Source: Spirochaetales bacterium (GTDB lineage: Bacteria; Spirochaetota; Spirochaetia; UBA9216). From it: DNA of 64,000 nucleotides. Numbering within the stretch: position 1 is the stretch's first letter; each line of letters opens with the position of its first letter. The notes beneath the pieces are model-generated. The model had not been told where the DNA came from. It made no database searches and worked only from the letters and a program-made list of their open reading frames with translations. The position numbers and the translations under genes are program-made. Shown one piece after another: positions 9,229-19,596 of this stretch. The stretch is from the NCBI GenBank assembly GCA_016342585.1, contig JAEINK010000001.1, positions 62,001 to 126,000 of the forward strand, in the 5' to 3' direction.

Positions 9229-11704
9229 AATAATCAAAATAGGAGATTAGCTTACCCTCTTTCCTGGCAAATATATCTGTTCGTGTTACATCCACAGCGG
9301 CTTCTTCAGACTCATCCACAAGAGGAACACTCTTAAGAACTTTTTTAAGCCCCGGAGCACTCTCCTTCCCCAACTGCTTTATATCTATGATGCATGATTT
9401 TGGATTTTCTGCCTGAATTAAAACGCTACGTTTTTCCCAGATTTCAGAATTGTTGATTATCTCATTAACGATTTTTTCAGATTCTGATTTTACAGTGTAT
9501 GTACTTCCTCCAAAAATAGACATCAATGACTTTCGTTTAACACCTGGTTTATCGATGACGATAACAGCTTTGTTCACGGAAAGACCCAGGGGTAAAGCCT
9601 TATTTAGGTTACTGATAAAATCTTCAGGAGAATACTCGGTCTGAAGATCAATAGCAGCAACTTCACAGGATGAAGAATAACCGAGTGCAAGCGGATGTGC
9701 AAACTCCAGTCGAGGCTTAGGATTAAAACCTTCGGTAAATCTTGAAGGAATGCCTCCTCTCAAAAAGGAACGCTCAAATATCTGCATAATATTTATATGT
9801 GAATAATACACGGCCTTTCCACCCTTTGAAAAAGAAAAAAGCATCCTGATTTTGTCGATCATACTCCTGTTTTGTATGAAATTTTGTAACTCTTTAGTAG
9901 TATTATCAGGTACCTGCAACTCAATAGCAGATTCAGGAGGCTCTTGATTAGCGATAACCGGTTTAACCTCGGAGACACAAATACCGCAGTTATGGTCACA
10001 GTTATCATCGCATGCTGAGGTGAATTCTTCAGCTTCCGATTTATTTAGCTCTTTTTTAAGGTACTGCTTACTGAACCCGAGATCAATATTGTCCCATGGG
10101 AGCGGATTATCAAGGGGCTGAGGATTAAAAATATCAGAAACTATATTACTCTTTTCAAATTCATCCCGCCATATATCTTTCTTGATATATTCATCCCACG
10201 CGTCGAGTCTGGCTCCCCTGTTATAGGCCGAAAATATGATATCCGAAACCTTTTCATCACCACGGGTAAGAACCCCCTCGAGTGTGCTGATAAAGGGGGA
10301 ATGGTACCCTACTTTAATTCCCCGGTTTACATTATGTTTGACAGTTTGAATTCTCCGGAGAGCTTCCTGTTCATCGAGCTGAGGTGCCCACTGGAAAGGA
10401 GTGTGAGGCTTCGGGATAAAGGTCCCAATAGTTGCGTTTATTCGAATCTTTATTTTATTCTGTATTTCATTCAAAAAGTTGGCAATGGCTAAACCTTCAT
10501 CTGCATCTGAAAACGGAAGGCCTGTCATGAAATAGAATTTAGCTATATTCCATCCCATATTTTTAGCTTCAGTAAGGATATCCATAATCCTTTCCAGAGG
10601 AACATCCTTATTCAAACCGGCCTGCTTACCGCTGCCTGGAGTCTCGACAGCAAATGTGAGTCCACTCTTCCTTACCTTTGATAGCTCATCAAGTAAAGGG
10701 AGGGTCACAGAATTTACGCGCATAGATGGAAAAGCGAATGAAATATGTTCAGCCTGCCATTTTTGGTTTAACCGTCGTATAAGTTTTTCTATCCCGTTAT
10801 AATCTCCAGAAGACAAGGATGAGAGTGTAATTTCACGATAACCATAATCATAAATCAGAGACTCTACTTCTGCCTCAATATATTCAATGGATTTTTGTCT
10901 GAAAGGTCTATAGAAAAATCCGGCATGACAGAATCTACACCCGGAAGGACACCCTCGCATAATTTCAATAATTCCATGATCCTGAACTGTCGATATGTTG
11001 GGAACAATAAATCCTTTTGTGAAATTTTCCATAAGAGGAAAACCATACCACGTAGAACGTGTAACCTTTTTGTTGTCTCCTGGAATCCACATATTCGGGT
11101 GTTCGGCAAGAAGAGTGAGGATGTCATCCCTGTTTCCCCCTGCCTTTTTTATATCGGCCATTTTTCTTACCAGAGCGATATAATCGTTCTCAGCCTCCCC
11201 TATCCAGACACCATCCAGAAATTTTCCCAGAGGAACAGGGTTGGTTATGGCAGGACCGCCCGCTATCACAACGGGCTCATCCGTTTCCCGCTCAGCAGCA
11301 ATAAGCGAAACATTTCCCGTGCTTAATACGGCGAGGATATTGGTTGCGGCCAGCTCATAACCGACGGTAAAACCTATCAGATCAACCGACCGTAATGGTT
11401 TCCCCGATTCTAATGTATACAAGGGTATGTTTCTATCAGTTAATATCTCTTCGAAATCAGGGGCAGGTGAAAAGACACGCTCACAAGCTACCGATTCGAG
11501 TTTGTTGATCTCCCTGTAAAGGAGGCGCAAAGCCAGGTTAGACATTCCAATTTCATAAAGATCAGGAAAAGAAAGGGCCATTGTAAAATCAGCATTATCC
11601 TTGTTGATAGTGCCGAATTCTCCTCCGACATACCTGCCGGGAATTTGAACTGAGAGCAGTTCTCTTCTTAGATCCTTTTCAGGAACTATATTACCGTTGT
11701 TCAT
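9221..11704 (-). CDS. Fused B12-binding-like/radical SAM protein with C-terminal DUF2344 domain
   Basis: This 827-aa protein joins a TIGR03960-type radical SAM enzyme (about 1-590) with a TIGR03936/DUF2344 domain (about 625-827). The SAM cluster motif is GCPSGCRFCHAGF (CxxxCxxC) near residue 248. The DUF2344 half contains YYSHINIMQIFER and GFNPKPRLEFAHPL. A further cysteine group (CDDNCDHNCGIC) sits between the halves and could hold a second metal centre. The substrate is unknown; relatives often lie beside RNase G and L21 genes. I prefer ATG 11704, which overlaps the rodA stop by one base (TGATG), to the TTG one codon earlier. It is the last gene of the mre-rodA operon. Confidence 0.88.
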   Translation of the reverse strand: MNNGNIVPEKDLRRELLSVQIPGRYVGGEFGTINKDNADFTMALSFPDLYEIGMSNLALRLLYREINKLESVACERVFSPAPDFEEILTDRNIPLYTLESGKPLRSVDLIGFTVGYELAATNILAVLSTGNVSLIAAERETDEPVVIAGGPAITNPVPLGKFLDGVWIGEAENDYIALVRKMADIKKAGGNRDDILTLLAEHPNMWIPGDNKKVTRSTWYGFPLMENFTKGFIVPNISTVQDHGIIEIMRGCPSGCRFCHAGFFYRPFRQKSIEYIEAEVESLIYDYGYREITLSSLSSGDYNGIEKLIRRLNQKWQAEHISFAFPSMRVNSVTLPLLDELSKVRKSGLTFAVETPGSGKQAGLNKDVPLERIMDILTEAKNMGWNIAKFYFMTGLPFSDADEGLAIANFLNEIQNKIKIRINATIGTFIPKPHTPFQWAPQLDEQEALRRIQTVKHNVNRGIKVGYHSPFISTLEGVLTRGDEKVSDIIFSAYNRGARLDAWDEYIKKDIWRDEFEKSNIVSDIFNPQPLDNPLPWDNIDLGFSKQYLKKELNKSEAEEFTSACDDNCDHNCGICVSEVKPVIANQEPPESAIELQVPDNTTKELQNFIQNRSMIDKIRMLFSFSKGGKAVYYSHINIMQIFERSFLRGGIPSRFTEGFNPKPRLEFAHPLALGYSSSCEVAAIDLQTEYSPEDFISNLNKALPLGLSVNKAVIVIDKPGVKRKSLMSIFGGSTYTVKSESEKIVNEIINNSEIWEKRSVLIQAENPKSCIIDIKQLGKESAPGLKKVLKSVPLVDESEEAAVDVTRTDIFARKEGKLISYFDYFT

Positions 11705-13014
11705 CAATATTTATACCTATGATTGAAAATATTCATTAAGAGGCTAATTCCAATGACACCTGTCCACAGGGCGGAACCTCCATATGATAAAAAGATTAAA
11801 GGGATGCCGGTTATGGGCATTATACCCATGGCCATCCCTATATTAACTATAAAGTGAAAATATATTATTGCAATGATTCCACCACCAATATAGAGGCCAT
11901 ATGTGTCTCTTGATGAGTTCAATATCATTATACTCCTCACAAGGATGATCATAAAAATCATAAAAATAGCTATACAGCCAATAAATCCCCACTCTTCAGA
12001 TATAATCGAAAATATGAAATCTGTCGACTGCTGTGGCAGGTAACGATAATGGCTCTGAGTCCCTTTAAGGTACCCCTTACCCCACAATCCTCCGGAACCT
12101 ACGGCAGTAATTGATTGTATAACATTCCAGCCTGCTCCCTGGGGATCGATCCCCGGGTCAAGAAAAACAATGAGCCTTTTAATCTGATAAGGTTTAAGCA
12201 CCTTCCTGACAACGAGTCCACCGCAGGTACCGAGCAGAAATATTGTTACACCATAACTTATCCAGTAAAAATACCTTTTTTTTATAAATCGATAACCTGT
12301 TATTGCAACTATCAAAATAAGTATTTGGGACCCAATCGAAATGAATACAAAATTCTCATCTATAAGGAACTGTAGAAGCATCGTTTTGCCATCGATAATA
12401 TACTCTTCCCAGGCAGGCAGCATCCCTATGACCACCGAAAGGACAGCACATGCCAAAACAAAAAACAGATAACTTACCCGACCTCCGGCCAGAAACATCA
12501 TAACAATAAAAATGGGAAAATACACCATGGCGGTTCCCATATCAGGCTGAAGGATTATTAATCCCATGGGGAACATACAGATCCCGAATGCAATCAAAAA
12601 CCTAATAAGTGATTGAGGATTCTTCTTTGATTGTTCAAGGTACCTGCCAAGAAAGAGGACCGTTGCAATTTTAGTGAACTCGGAGGGTTGTATCCCCACA
12701 GGTCCAAGACTTAACCATGATTTGGCCCCATTTACCACTTGTCCGAAAATAAGGGTTAGAAACAAAAGGATAATCATAAGAGGGTAAAAATATCTTGAAA
12801 GTCCTTCCAGGATGGCATAATCGAAAAACATAAAACCAATCATGATGAGGATACCCGCAGATGCCCAGACGATTTGCTTAATGTATTCATTGGAAAAATT
12901 AACCCCTGTTGATGAAATTCCACTTGAATATATAAAAAGAATGCCAATTATCATCAAAGCTATCGTACAAAGGAATATCAGAAAATCAAATTCAAATATC
13001 GAGCGGTCTTTCAC
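11704..13014 (-). CDS. rodA: Rod-shape peptidoglycan polymerase RodA
   Basis: This 436-aa SEDS-family polytopic membrane protein has about ten to twelve helices. The conserved GAKSWLSLGPVGIQPSEFTK loop carries the family signature, and LPQQSTDFIFSIISEEWGF is a second hallmark. RodA polymerises lipid II into glycan strands during elongation, paired with PBP2. RodA is preferred over FtsW because of its place after mreBCD and mrdA. The start is GTG (13014), which overlaps the mrdA stop by four bases (GTGA). Confidence 0.93.
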   Translation of the reverse strand: MKDRSIFEFDFLIFLCTIALMIIGILFIYSSGISSTGVNFSNEYIKQIVWASAGILIMIGFMFFDYAILEGLSRYFYPLMIILLFLTLIFGQVVNGAKSWLSLGPVGIQPSEFTKIATVLFLGRYLEQSKKNPQSLIRFLIAFGICMFPMGLIILQPDMGTAMVYFPIFIVMMFLAGGRVSYLFFVLACAVLSVVIGMLPAWEEYIIDGKTMLLQFLIDENFVFISIGSQILILIVAITGYRFIKKRYFYWISYGVTIFLLGTCGGLVVRKVLKPYQIKRLIVFLDPGIDPQGAGWNVIQSITAVGSGGLWGKGYLKGTQSHYRYLPQQSTDFIFSIISEEWGFIGCIAIFMIFMIILVRSIMILNSSRDTYGLYIGGGIIAIIYFHFIVNIGMAMGIMPITGIPLIFLSYGGSALWTGVIGISLLMNIFNHRYKY

Positions 13015-14897
13015 TCCTGGTTCCTCCTTTCGATAAGCTCCTTAATATACCAGCGATTCTGAAACTCATCAAAAACTTCATCATAGGTTTGGTCGGCAAA
13101 AATACCCTGAAAAATCATATCAGCAGCCTTGGGTGCCCACCACTCCCAGACATTACTCCCATCGACTTTAACGACAACCACAACCTGGTCATCCGGATCT
13201 TCTGAACTATAGGGGGCATAGGCGGCAAACCAGGAGCTCCACTGTTCCTCCAATCCAACTTCTCCTGTACCCGTTTTACCGGCGACCTCGGTGGCCTGTG
13301 TCGATATAACCCATCTTGCCGTACCATCGGTTATAACCCCTCTCATAAAATCCTGCACATTTTCGAAGGTTTCGCGTCGGATAGTAGATTCATGGATTAT
13401 CTGTGGTTCAATTTTTTCTATAACAGCACCGGTTACAGGTTCACGAACCTCTTTCAAAATATATGGCCTGTATATTCTTCCTTCATTTACGATCATGGCA
13501 ATCATATTGGCAACCTGAAGGGGAGTCACACTCATATACCCCTGGCCAATTGATGTGTTTAAAGTATCTCCACCAACCCATCTGGAATTAAAATTTGATT
13601 CCTTCCATAGAGGACTGGCGACAATACCGTCTATTTCACCGGGTAGATCGATGCCCGTTAAATCTCCAAATCCAAATCGCCTGGAGTAATCGGCAATTCT
13701 TTCAATGCCTAAATACTCAGCTCCCATGGTGTAGAAAAAAACATTACAGGATTCGGCAAGAGCCGAAGCAAGATTCAGCTCTCCGTGTCCAGATCTTTTG
13801 TGGCAATGGAAGGTTCTGTCTCCATACCACATTTCACCTTCACAGTTGATAGTTTTATCAAGGGAGAAAACCTCCTCCTCTAAAACAGCTGTCGTCATTA
13901 TTATTTTAAAGGTGGATGCGGGAGCATAACTCGATTGTATTGCACGATTTAAAAAAGGAAATCTTGTATCCAAAGATAACTCGTTGAAAATCTCTGCCCT
14001 TCTATCTGTATAGAACTCATTGGGATCATAGAATGGATAGGAAACCATAGCCAGAACTTCACCGGTATTTGGTTTTAATACAACGACAGATCCCATTCTT
14101 TCACCCAGAGCGTTTTCGCAAAGGGTCTGTATTCGCCTGTCAATAGTAAGAACCAGCTTCATACCGTTCTTTGGAGGTATATCATCAAGGTCGTCGGTAC
14201 CTATACTACGCCCTTTAACATCTACGGTATGAAAACTTTTACCGGATTCTCCGCGCAATAATGAATCATACTGCTTCTCAATGCCTGCCTTACCAATAGT
14301 TGCATTTCTCTGATATCCCTGGTTATAAAGAATCTGCAGATCTTCAACAGTGATATTACCTACATAACCGAGTATATGGGATATTGATCCTGTTTCAAGA
14401 TAGGAACGAATTGGTTTATTGTGCCAGCTGACCCCCGGGAATTCATCTAAATGCTCGGCAAGGTATGTTATAGTTTCATAATCAATACTATCTTTTATTT
14501 CAATGGGTTCAAAAAGATGATAATAGGCAGGAGGTATTTTTTTTCTTACAGATGCTGCATCAATTTCCAGTACTTCAGCTAACCGTTCATAAAGGTACTC
14601 CCGATTTTCATCATCTACTTCAGCGGGGACAATATCAACAGCGAAAGAGGGAATATTCATGACAAGGGGGACATCAAAATTTCTGTCATAAATTTCCCCC
14701 CTCTGGGCAGGAATTACCTGTTCTCTACGAGCCACCTCTGTGGCTTTCGCCTGATATTCACCTCCGTGTACTATCTGCAGTGAGTAGAGATAAAAACCGT
14801 AAATTAAGATCACAGAACCGAAAATAATTCCTGCAAAAAAGATCCTGTGCTTGGGGATTTCCGGATTCCTACCCGAAAAACCTTTTGATTCCGACAT
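13011..14897 (-). CDS. mrdA: Penicillin-binding protein 2 (elongation transpeptidase)
   Basis: This 628-aa class B PBP has an N-terminal membrane anchor (about 20-40), a pedestal/dimerisation domain (about 55-230) and a transpeptidase domain (about 265-600). The three catalytic motifs are present: STFK near residue 327, SCN near 381 and KTGTGE near 539. It crosslinks peptidoglycan in the elongasome and partners RodA, the next gene. Its ATG overlaps the mreD stop (TAATG) and its own stop overlaps the rodA start, so synthesis of the three proteins is probably coupled. Confidence 0.95.
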   Translation of the reverse strand: MSESKGFSGRNPEIPKHRIFFAGIIFGSVILIYGFYLYSLQIVHGGEYQAKATEVARREQVIPAQRGEIYDRNFDVPLVMNIPSFAVDIVPAEVDDENREYLYERLAEVLEIDAASVRKKIPPAYYHLFEPIEIKDSIDYETITYLAEHLDEFPGVSWHNKPIRSYLETGSISHILGYVGNITVEDLQILYNQGYQRNATIGKAGIEKQYDSLLRGESGKSFHTVDVKGRSIGTDDLDDIPPKNGMKLVLTIDRRIQTLCENALGERMGSVVVLKPNTGEVLAMVSYPFYDPNEFYTDRRAEIFNELSLDTRFPFLNRAIQSSYAPASTFKIIMTTAVLEEEVFSLDKTINCEGEMWYGDRTFHCHKRSGHGELNLASALAESCNVFFYTMGAEYLGIERIADYSRRFGFGDLTGIDLPGEIDGIVASPLWKESNFNSRWVGGDTLNTSIGQGYMSVTPLQVANMIAMIVNEGRIYRPYILKEVREPVTGAVIEKIEPQIIHESTIRRETFENVQDFMRGVITDGTARWVISTQATEVAGKTGTGEVGLEEQWSSWFAAYAPYSSEDPDDQVVVVVKVDGSNVWEWWAPKAADMIFQGIFADQTYDEVFDEFQNRWYIKELIERRNQE

Positions 14898-15400
14898 TAT
14901 ATCATTTCCCTTTCATTTTCACCAAATATCTTTATCTTTTTAAAAATATTGAAAATAAAAGGAGTAAGGACAAGATTGAATCCAGTTTGAAGTAAAAAGG
15001 AGATATTAAAATAGCCTGAACCATCCCGGAGAAACAGAAATGAGACTAAAAAGGATAGAAGTTCTTTTATCAAGGTTGCTATCAAAATATATAAGAGCGG
15101 GAGTAAAAAAGGATCAAAAAGAATTTTCCCTCTTGTTTTACCAAATAGATACCCAATCACGGTTTTAATCAGAGAATTAAAGCCAAGTGGTGCCAGACTC
15201 AGGAGATCTTCAAGTAGACCGGATGTAAAACCAACGATCTCACCGCGGAAGGCTCCTTTAGAGTTGGCTGAAAATACAACGAAAATAAGAACAATGTCAG
15301 GAGAGACACCCTTTACTTCAATGAATCTGAAAAGTGTTGTCTGAAGGAGTACGAGTAGTGTGGATATTCCTATGTGAATCTGCCAGGGAATCCTATTCAT
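14897..15400 (-). CDS. mreD: Rod-shape-determining protein MreD
   Basis: This 167-aa, very hydrophobic protein has about five to six transmembrane helices, the usual size and layout of MreD. It contains the family-like stretch GEIVGFTSGLLEDLLSLAPLG. MreD is an inner-membrane member of the elongasome and contacts MreC. Sequence conservation in this family is low, so the call rests on motif, topology and position. It overlaps the mreC stop region by eight bases and abuts mrdA. Confidence 0.9.
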   Translation of the reverse strand: MNRIPWQIHIGISTLLVLLQTTLFRFIEVKGVSPDIVLIFVVFSANSKGAFRGEIVGFTSGLLEDLLSLAPLGFNSLIKTVIGYLFGKTRGKILFDPFLLPLLYILIATLIKELLSFLVSFLFLRDGSGYFNISFLLQTGFNLVLTPFIFNIFKKIKIFGENEREMI

Positions 15401-16247
15401 CGCTCCCCTCTTTTTTTAAGATGTAAACATATTCAAGTTTTGAAAAATCCACCATTGTTTCCAGTTCCAGTGTTAAAGAAGTTTCCCACTCCCTTGAATT
15501 TATTGTTGTGAGCTTACCAATATAGATATCCTTGGGGAAAATGGAATTCAACCCGGATGTGACAATCAAATCACCATATTGGATATCTCTTCTTGCCTTC
15601 TTTTTAACATAATCCATGGCAAGCAAATCTTCACTATTGTGAAGACCTCTAATAAGGCCCTGATACCTGCTGGTCATAAGACGGGAAGATACATAAGAAT
15701 TTTTATCAGTTATGGGCATTATCTGTGAACTGAAGGGAGCTGTTCTGATTATTCTTCCAACAAGTCCTTCCATCCCCTCATTAAAAGCAATAACGGTTTG
15801 TCCCTTTTCAACACCGGCAAGGCTACCCTTATTTATGATTATACCATTAAAATAATCGGTTGGATCCTTGGCAATAACCTCTGCGGGAACATAAGAGAAT
15901 GAGATTGATTCGGTGAATCCAAGTTCAGCCTTAAGCCGTGAATTTTCCAGCTTGAGTTTATCAAGATCAGATTGAACATTTTCATAATCTGAAATTCTAT
16001 CTTTAAGCTCATTATAAGCCAATCGTAATCGTTTTAATTCGGCAAAAGATGCTATGGTATTTGAGAAAAAACTTTCAACACCGGAAAGACCCCGTTGAAA
16101 GACAGAAACGATCTGAAAACCAACCTCTGCCGGTTTAACAACCAATTCACCCGTTGAGACACCTAAAGAAAAAGATGATGTAATTACCAGGACGGTAAAG
16201 AGTATTACAGTCCTGTATTTGTCTATAAAAGGTTTTATACCCCGCAT
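15393..16247 (-). CDS. mreC: Rod-shape-determining protein MreC
   Basis: This 284-aa protein has one N-terminal helix (about 12-32), a coiled coil (about 70-115, containing LKLENSRLKAELGF) and a C-terminal pair of beta-barrels (about 120-275) with VIAKDPTDYFNGIIINKGS and GQTVIAFNEGMEGLVGRI. MreC scaffolds PBP2 and RodA in the periplasm. The length is typical. It follows mreB by nine bases and overlaps mreD by eight. Confidence 0.95.
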   Translation of the reverse strand: MRGIKPFIDKYRTVILFTVLVITSSFSLGVSTGELVVKPAEVGFQIVSVFQRGLSGVESFFSNTIASFAELKRLRLAYNELKDRISDYENVQSDLDKLKLENSRLKAELGFTESISFSYVPAEVIAKDPTDYFNGIIINKGSLAGVEKGQTVIAFNEGMEGLVGRIIRTAPFSSQIMPITDKNSYVSSRLMTSRYQGLIRGLHNSEDLLAMDYVKKKARRDIQYGDLIVTSGLNSIFPKDIYIGKLTTINSREWETSLTLELETMVDFSKLEYVYILKKEGSDE

Positions 16248-16256
16248 ATCTAAAAA

Positions 16257-17297
16257 TTATGAGTTCAGGTTATCGTATATCGCCCGGTTGGTCATGTTCT
16301 GGGTCTGCTCATAGTACATACCAGCACCATTAGCGACACAAAGCAGTGGATCTTCTGCAAGAATTACGGGAACTCCGGTCTCTTTGGAAATCAGTTTTGG
16401 AAGACCTTTCAGAAGCGAACCTCCGCCAGTCATCACAATTCCTCTTTCCACAATATCCGCGGCTAATTCAGGAGGAGTCTGCCCCAGTGTTCGTTTAATT
16501 TCCTCTATGACAGCGCTTATTGGCTCCTGAAGGGCTTCCATAACTTCGATTGAATCAATCTCCAATCTTCGTGGTAAACCTGTTATAGCATCGGTTCCCT
16601 TGATTTCCTGCTTCTCTATCTTCTTTTCCGGAAGAGCATTACCAATACTTATTTTCAAAGATTCAGAAGTATGCTCCCCGATAATCAGGTTATGAACATT
16701 TCGTACATGCTTAATTATAGCTTCATCAAACTCATCACCACCCAATCGTATTGCTTTCGTTACAACCATTCCACCCAGGGAGATAACTGAAATTTCAGTA
16801 GTTCCACCACCGATATCACAAACCATATGTCCAGCTGGTTCAAAAATGGGAATATTTGCTCCAATAGCTGCAGCGAGGGACTCTTCTATAACTTTCACAT
16901 CCCTGGCGCCGGCTTTGTAGGCACACTCTTCGACAGCTCTTCTTTCGACCTCTGTGATACAGGTAGGTACCCCGATAACCATTCTAGGTTTAACAAAAAG
17001 TCTCCGAGGCATTACTTTTGAAATGAAGAACCGGATCATTTTTTCAGTTGTTTCAAGATCGGCAATAACTCCATCTCTCAGGGGCCTTATGGCAATTATA
17101 TCACCGGGAGTTTTCCAAAGCATTTTTTTGGCGTCCATTCCGACCGCCACCACTTTTTTTGTACCCCTTTCGACAGCCACAACTGAAGGTTCACTGAAAA
17201 CGATACCCTTCCCTCTGATATACATCAATGTGTTACATGTCCCAAGGTCCATTCCTATGTCAAGAGATAATGCACTGAACAGCTTTTTTTTAGCCAT
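16257..17297 (-). CDS. mreB: Actin-like cell-shape protein MreB
   Basis: This 346-aa actin-fold ATPase has phosphate-1 [14 protein letters not shown] (about 13-26), phosphate-2 [17 protein letters not shown] (about 165-181) and the adenosine motif [13 protein letters not shown] (about 293-305). It forms membrane-associated filaments that orient the elongasome. In spirochaetes it helps set the cell cylinder, while helical form also depends on the flagella. It starts the mreB-mreC-mreD-mrdA-rodA series and follows a TPR gene by 16 bases. Confidence 0.97.
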   Translation of the reverse strand: MAKKKLFSALSLDIGMDLGTCNTLMYIRGKGIVFSEPSVVAVERGTKKVVAVGMDAKKMLWKTPGDIIAIRPLRDGVIADLETTEKMIRFFISKVMPRRLFVKPRMVIGVPTCITEVERRAVEECAYKAGARDVKVIEESLAAAIGANIPIFEPAGHMVCDIGGGTTEISVISLGGMVVTKAIRLGGDEFDEAIIKHVRNVHNLIIGEHTSESLKISIGNALPEKKIEKQEIKGTDAITGLPRRLEIDSIEVMEALQEPISAVIEEIKRTLGQTPPELAADIVERGIVMTGGGSLLKGLPKLISKETGVPVILAEDPLLCVANGAGMYYEQTQNMTNRAIYDNLNS

Positions 17298-17313
17298 TGT
17301 TCCTCCCGTTTTT

Positions 17314-18267
17314 CTAGTATAACTTTAATCTGGCGCCGTAATGATAAGGATCTATTTCCAGGGCCTTACGCCATTCAAATCTTGCCTTTGTACTATTCCC
17401 AAGAGCATCATAGATCTCCCCAAGATAATATCTTACATCCGCAGAGTTTGAATTATTCTCAAGTATTTTAAGATACTGCTCTTCAGCCTTAAGATACTCT
17501 TCTCTGTCTGTATATATCTTACCAAGAAGAAACCTGCTTTTTTCTTCAACTGTAAAATCTCTGGTACTGTTCAAGGACCAGATTGAATATTCTTCCGCCT
17601 TAACAAGATCATTCATTTGATAATATGTTTGAGCCAGAGCGAGATACAGGGTATCCGAAGGATTAACCTCCAAAGCCTTGATATAATTTTCGGCACTGGC
17701 TTCATAATCACTCAGGGAAGAATACACAAGCCCCAAGTACTCATATGTATCTTCTCCAATATACCCGGAATCAATAGATTCTTCCAGATATTTCAGAGAT
17801 AAATCGGAATAGAATTTACCCTTTTGATAATAGGCCTTGCCCAGAATGTAATTGAGTTTGCCGTTGAGGTTATCCTCATGAAGTGTTAACGCTTTTCTTA
17901 AATTTACTATGGCCGCATCAATAAAGGGAAGCCGCTCCTCCAGGGAGAACTGGCCAATACCGCGGTAAAAATATGAAAAGCCATTGAAAATTAATGCTTC
18001 ATAGTTTAGTGGGTGTACTGACAGGATCTCTTCACAAAGGGTATTAACTTCCTGATAGTTTTTACGCTCCCATATTTCCAAAAGTTCCGTGGAATCTTTT
18101 TCAGTGTTACTATCCTGTAGTGTCTGATATTTTCCTATTATCCCTAAAAAATAGAGTACTGTTAAGGTAATTAACACAACTGTACAAATAACAAGCAAAA
18201 TGAGTTTTATATTTTTATTTGAATTATTCTGAGACGAAAAATTGTATCTGCTACTGGGAGGCAACAT
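17314..18267 (-). CDS. Membrane-anchored TPR protein upstream of mreB
   Basis: This 317-aa protein has one N-terminal helix (about 20-42) and a periplasmic solenoid of about six to seven TPR units. Repeats such as [39 protein letters not shown] and [24 protein letters not shown] are easy to see. AGAGGATCAAT precedes the ATG. It sits between rnpB and mreB, apparently in the mre operon. I recall a TPR gene at a similar place in treponemes, so a role in cell-wall synthesis or shape is plausible but not shown. Confidence 0.8.
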   Translation of the reverse strand: MLPPSSRYNFSSQNNSNKNIKLILLVICTVVLITLTVLYFLGIIGKYQTLQDSNTEKDSTELLEIWERKNYQEVNTLCEEILSVHPLNYEALIFNGFSYFYRGIGQFSLEERLPFIDAAIVNLRKALTLHEDNLNGKLNYILGKAYYQKGKFYSDLSLKYLEESIDSGYIGEDTYEYLGLVYSSLSDYEASAENYIKALEVNPSDTLYLALAQTYYQMNDLVKAEEYSIWSLNSTRDFTVEEKSRFLLGKIYTDREEYLKAEEQYLKILENNSNSADVRYYLGEIYDALGNSTKARFEWRKALEIDPYHYGARLKLY

Positions 18268-18318
18268 ATTGATCCTCTATGATTTGAAGCTATACACTCC
18301 AAACTTGTTTTTTAAAAA

Positions 18319-18797
18319 ATGCAGGTCTATAAGCCGGGTTCTGTTAAACCAATGCCAAAGCAAAGATCGACAGCCATCTATCTGATGCTGTTGTTATCAA
18401 CAGTTTTATGCAGCCTACCCGAAACGTTATGGACGGACTATCCCGTTTCATCTTGGCCTTGCTCCGAATGAGGTTTACCTTGCGACTGAAGTTACCTTAA
18501 GCCCGGTGAGCTCTTACCTCGCCTTTTCACCCTTACCGGAATACTTCGCAATCGAAATATTTAGGAGTCTGCAAACAAACTCCACTTCCGGCCGTTAACT
18601 TTGCGAACAAAATAACAACCAAATTGCCGGCGGTATATTTTCTGCGGCACTTTCTGTCATTACACTCCGATACTACCGGAGAAACCGGGTTAATCGAAAT
18701 GAATGCCCGGGAGTTACCCGGCATCCTGTCCTGCGGAGCCCGGACTTTCCTCTAAACAGCACCTAGAGGAACTGTTCAGCGACTATCCGACCTGCAT
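18319..18797 (-). ncRNA. rnpB: RNase P RNA (bacterial type A-like)
   Basis: The minus strand shows the universal RNase P RNA core. The 5' part has GAGGAAAGTCCGGGCTCC (P4/CR-I, about 18755-18738). ACAGAAA...ACCGCC follows, then GGTAAGGGTGAAAAGGCGAGG and AGAGCTCACCG (about 18540-18500), AGATAGATGGCTGTC, and the 3' end ACAGAACCCGGCTTATAG. P1 closes the molecule: ATGCAGGTC at the 5' end pairs with GACCTGCAT at the 3' end, followed by six Ts. It is about 479 nt, longer than many bacterial forms. It processes 5' ends of tRNA precursors. It starts only about seven bases after the stop of the zinc-ribbon gene. A weak promoter (CGGACA, 18 bp, TTAAAT) may lie inside that gene. Confidence 0.95.
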
Positions 18798-18803
18798 TAT
18801 TAT

Positions 18804-19586
18804 TTAATCTTCATCTTCGGAAAAATGTCCGAAGTCATCTTCGTTAAATGCAACAACGACATCTTCTTCCTCACCAAAGCCCTCTTCAAAATAGAGGATA
18901 CGACTACAGTATGGACAGAATAGTATTTTATCTCCGGTTCGCACATCATTTTCGAACTGAGCGGGGAAGATCATATGACAACCGGTACAGACAGAATTTT
19001 TTACAGGAACAATACCGATACCCGATTTGTTTCGAATAATTCTTTCAAACTTAAAAAGAATCTCATCATCAAGAAAAGGAGTAATCTTTGCCTCTTCGGC
19101 TTCAAGATCTTTAAGAACATCCTTTTTTCCATCAGTTTCCTGGTTGTTCTTATCCTCTTCGGCCTGTAACTCTTCCTCCTGCTCCTTGATCATGGCCTCT
19201 TCACTCTCGAAAGAGTAAACAAGCTCCTCAAACTCCTTCTCTTCCCGAAGGATATCCTTACGGAGCTGCTGTTCCTTTTCTGTGGCATCACGGATCTCTT
19301 TATCGAGAGCCTCATATTCACGCTGGGTTTTTATGACATCCATCTGCTTTTCATAATTTTCGCGAGCAATTTCTGCATCAATCAGCTTTTGTTTGAGCAT
19401 CCCAATATTCTTTTTGGTGTCCTCAATTTTCTTGTTCTTATCAATATAAGATTTTTTCAGACGATTGAGCATCTCAATCTTGGTAGACAAGTTCTTTGGA
19501 ATCTCACTTATCTCACGTTCGATTTCATATTTCTGTGAAAGAACGTCCTGTAGTTCTCTTAATTTTTCAAAAGTTTCCTGCATCAT
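18804..19586 (-). CDS. Coiled-coil protein with C-terminal C4 zinc ribbon
   Basis: This 260-aa protein has a long N-terminal coiled coil (about residues 1-160) rich in E and K, and a C-terminal zinc ribbon, CTGC...CPYC (about 203-230). This layout matches the zf-RING_7/CT398-like family of bacterial proteins, whose biochemical role is unclear (possibly linked to flagellar export or RNA). AGGGG lies eight bases before the first ATG. It follows rpoD by about ten bases and precedes rnpB by seven, which makes dnaG-rpoD-zinc ribbon-rnpB a compact unit. A hairpin (18816-18835) is embedded in its last codons. Confidence 0.82.
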   Translation of the reverse strand: MMQETFEKLRELQDVLSQKYEIEREISEIPKNLSTKIEMLNRLKKSYIDKNKKIEDTKKNIGMLKQKLIDAEIARENYEKQMDVIKTQREYEALDKEIRDATEKEQQLRKDILREEKEFEELVYSFESEEAMIKEQEEELQAEEDKNNQETDGKKDVLKDLEAEEAKITPFLDDEILFKFERIIRNKSGIGIVPVKNSVCTGCHMIFPAQFENDVRTGDKILFCPYCSRILYFEEGFGEEEDVVVAFNEDDFGHFSEDED

Positions 19587-19596
19587 ATCAAAACCC

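Noticed and set aside
10895-11326. 143-aa plus-strand open frame
   Set aside because: It is antisense to the radical-SAM gene and has low-complexity, non-protein-like composition.
18533-18724. 63-aa minus-strand open frame
   Set aside because: It lies inside RNase P RNA and shows no protein features.
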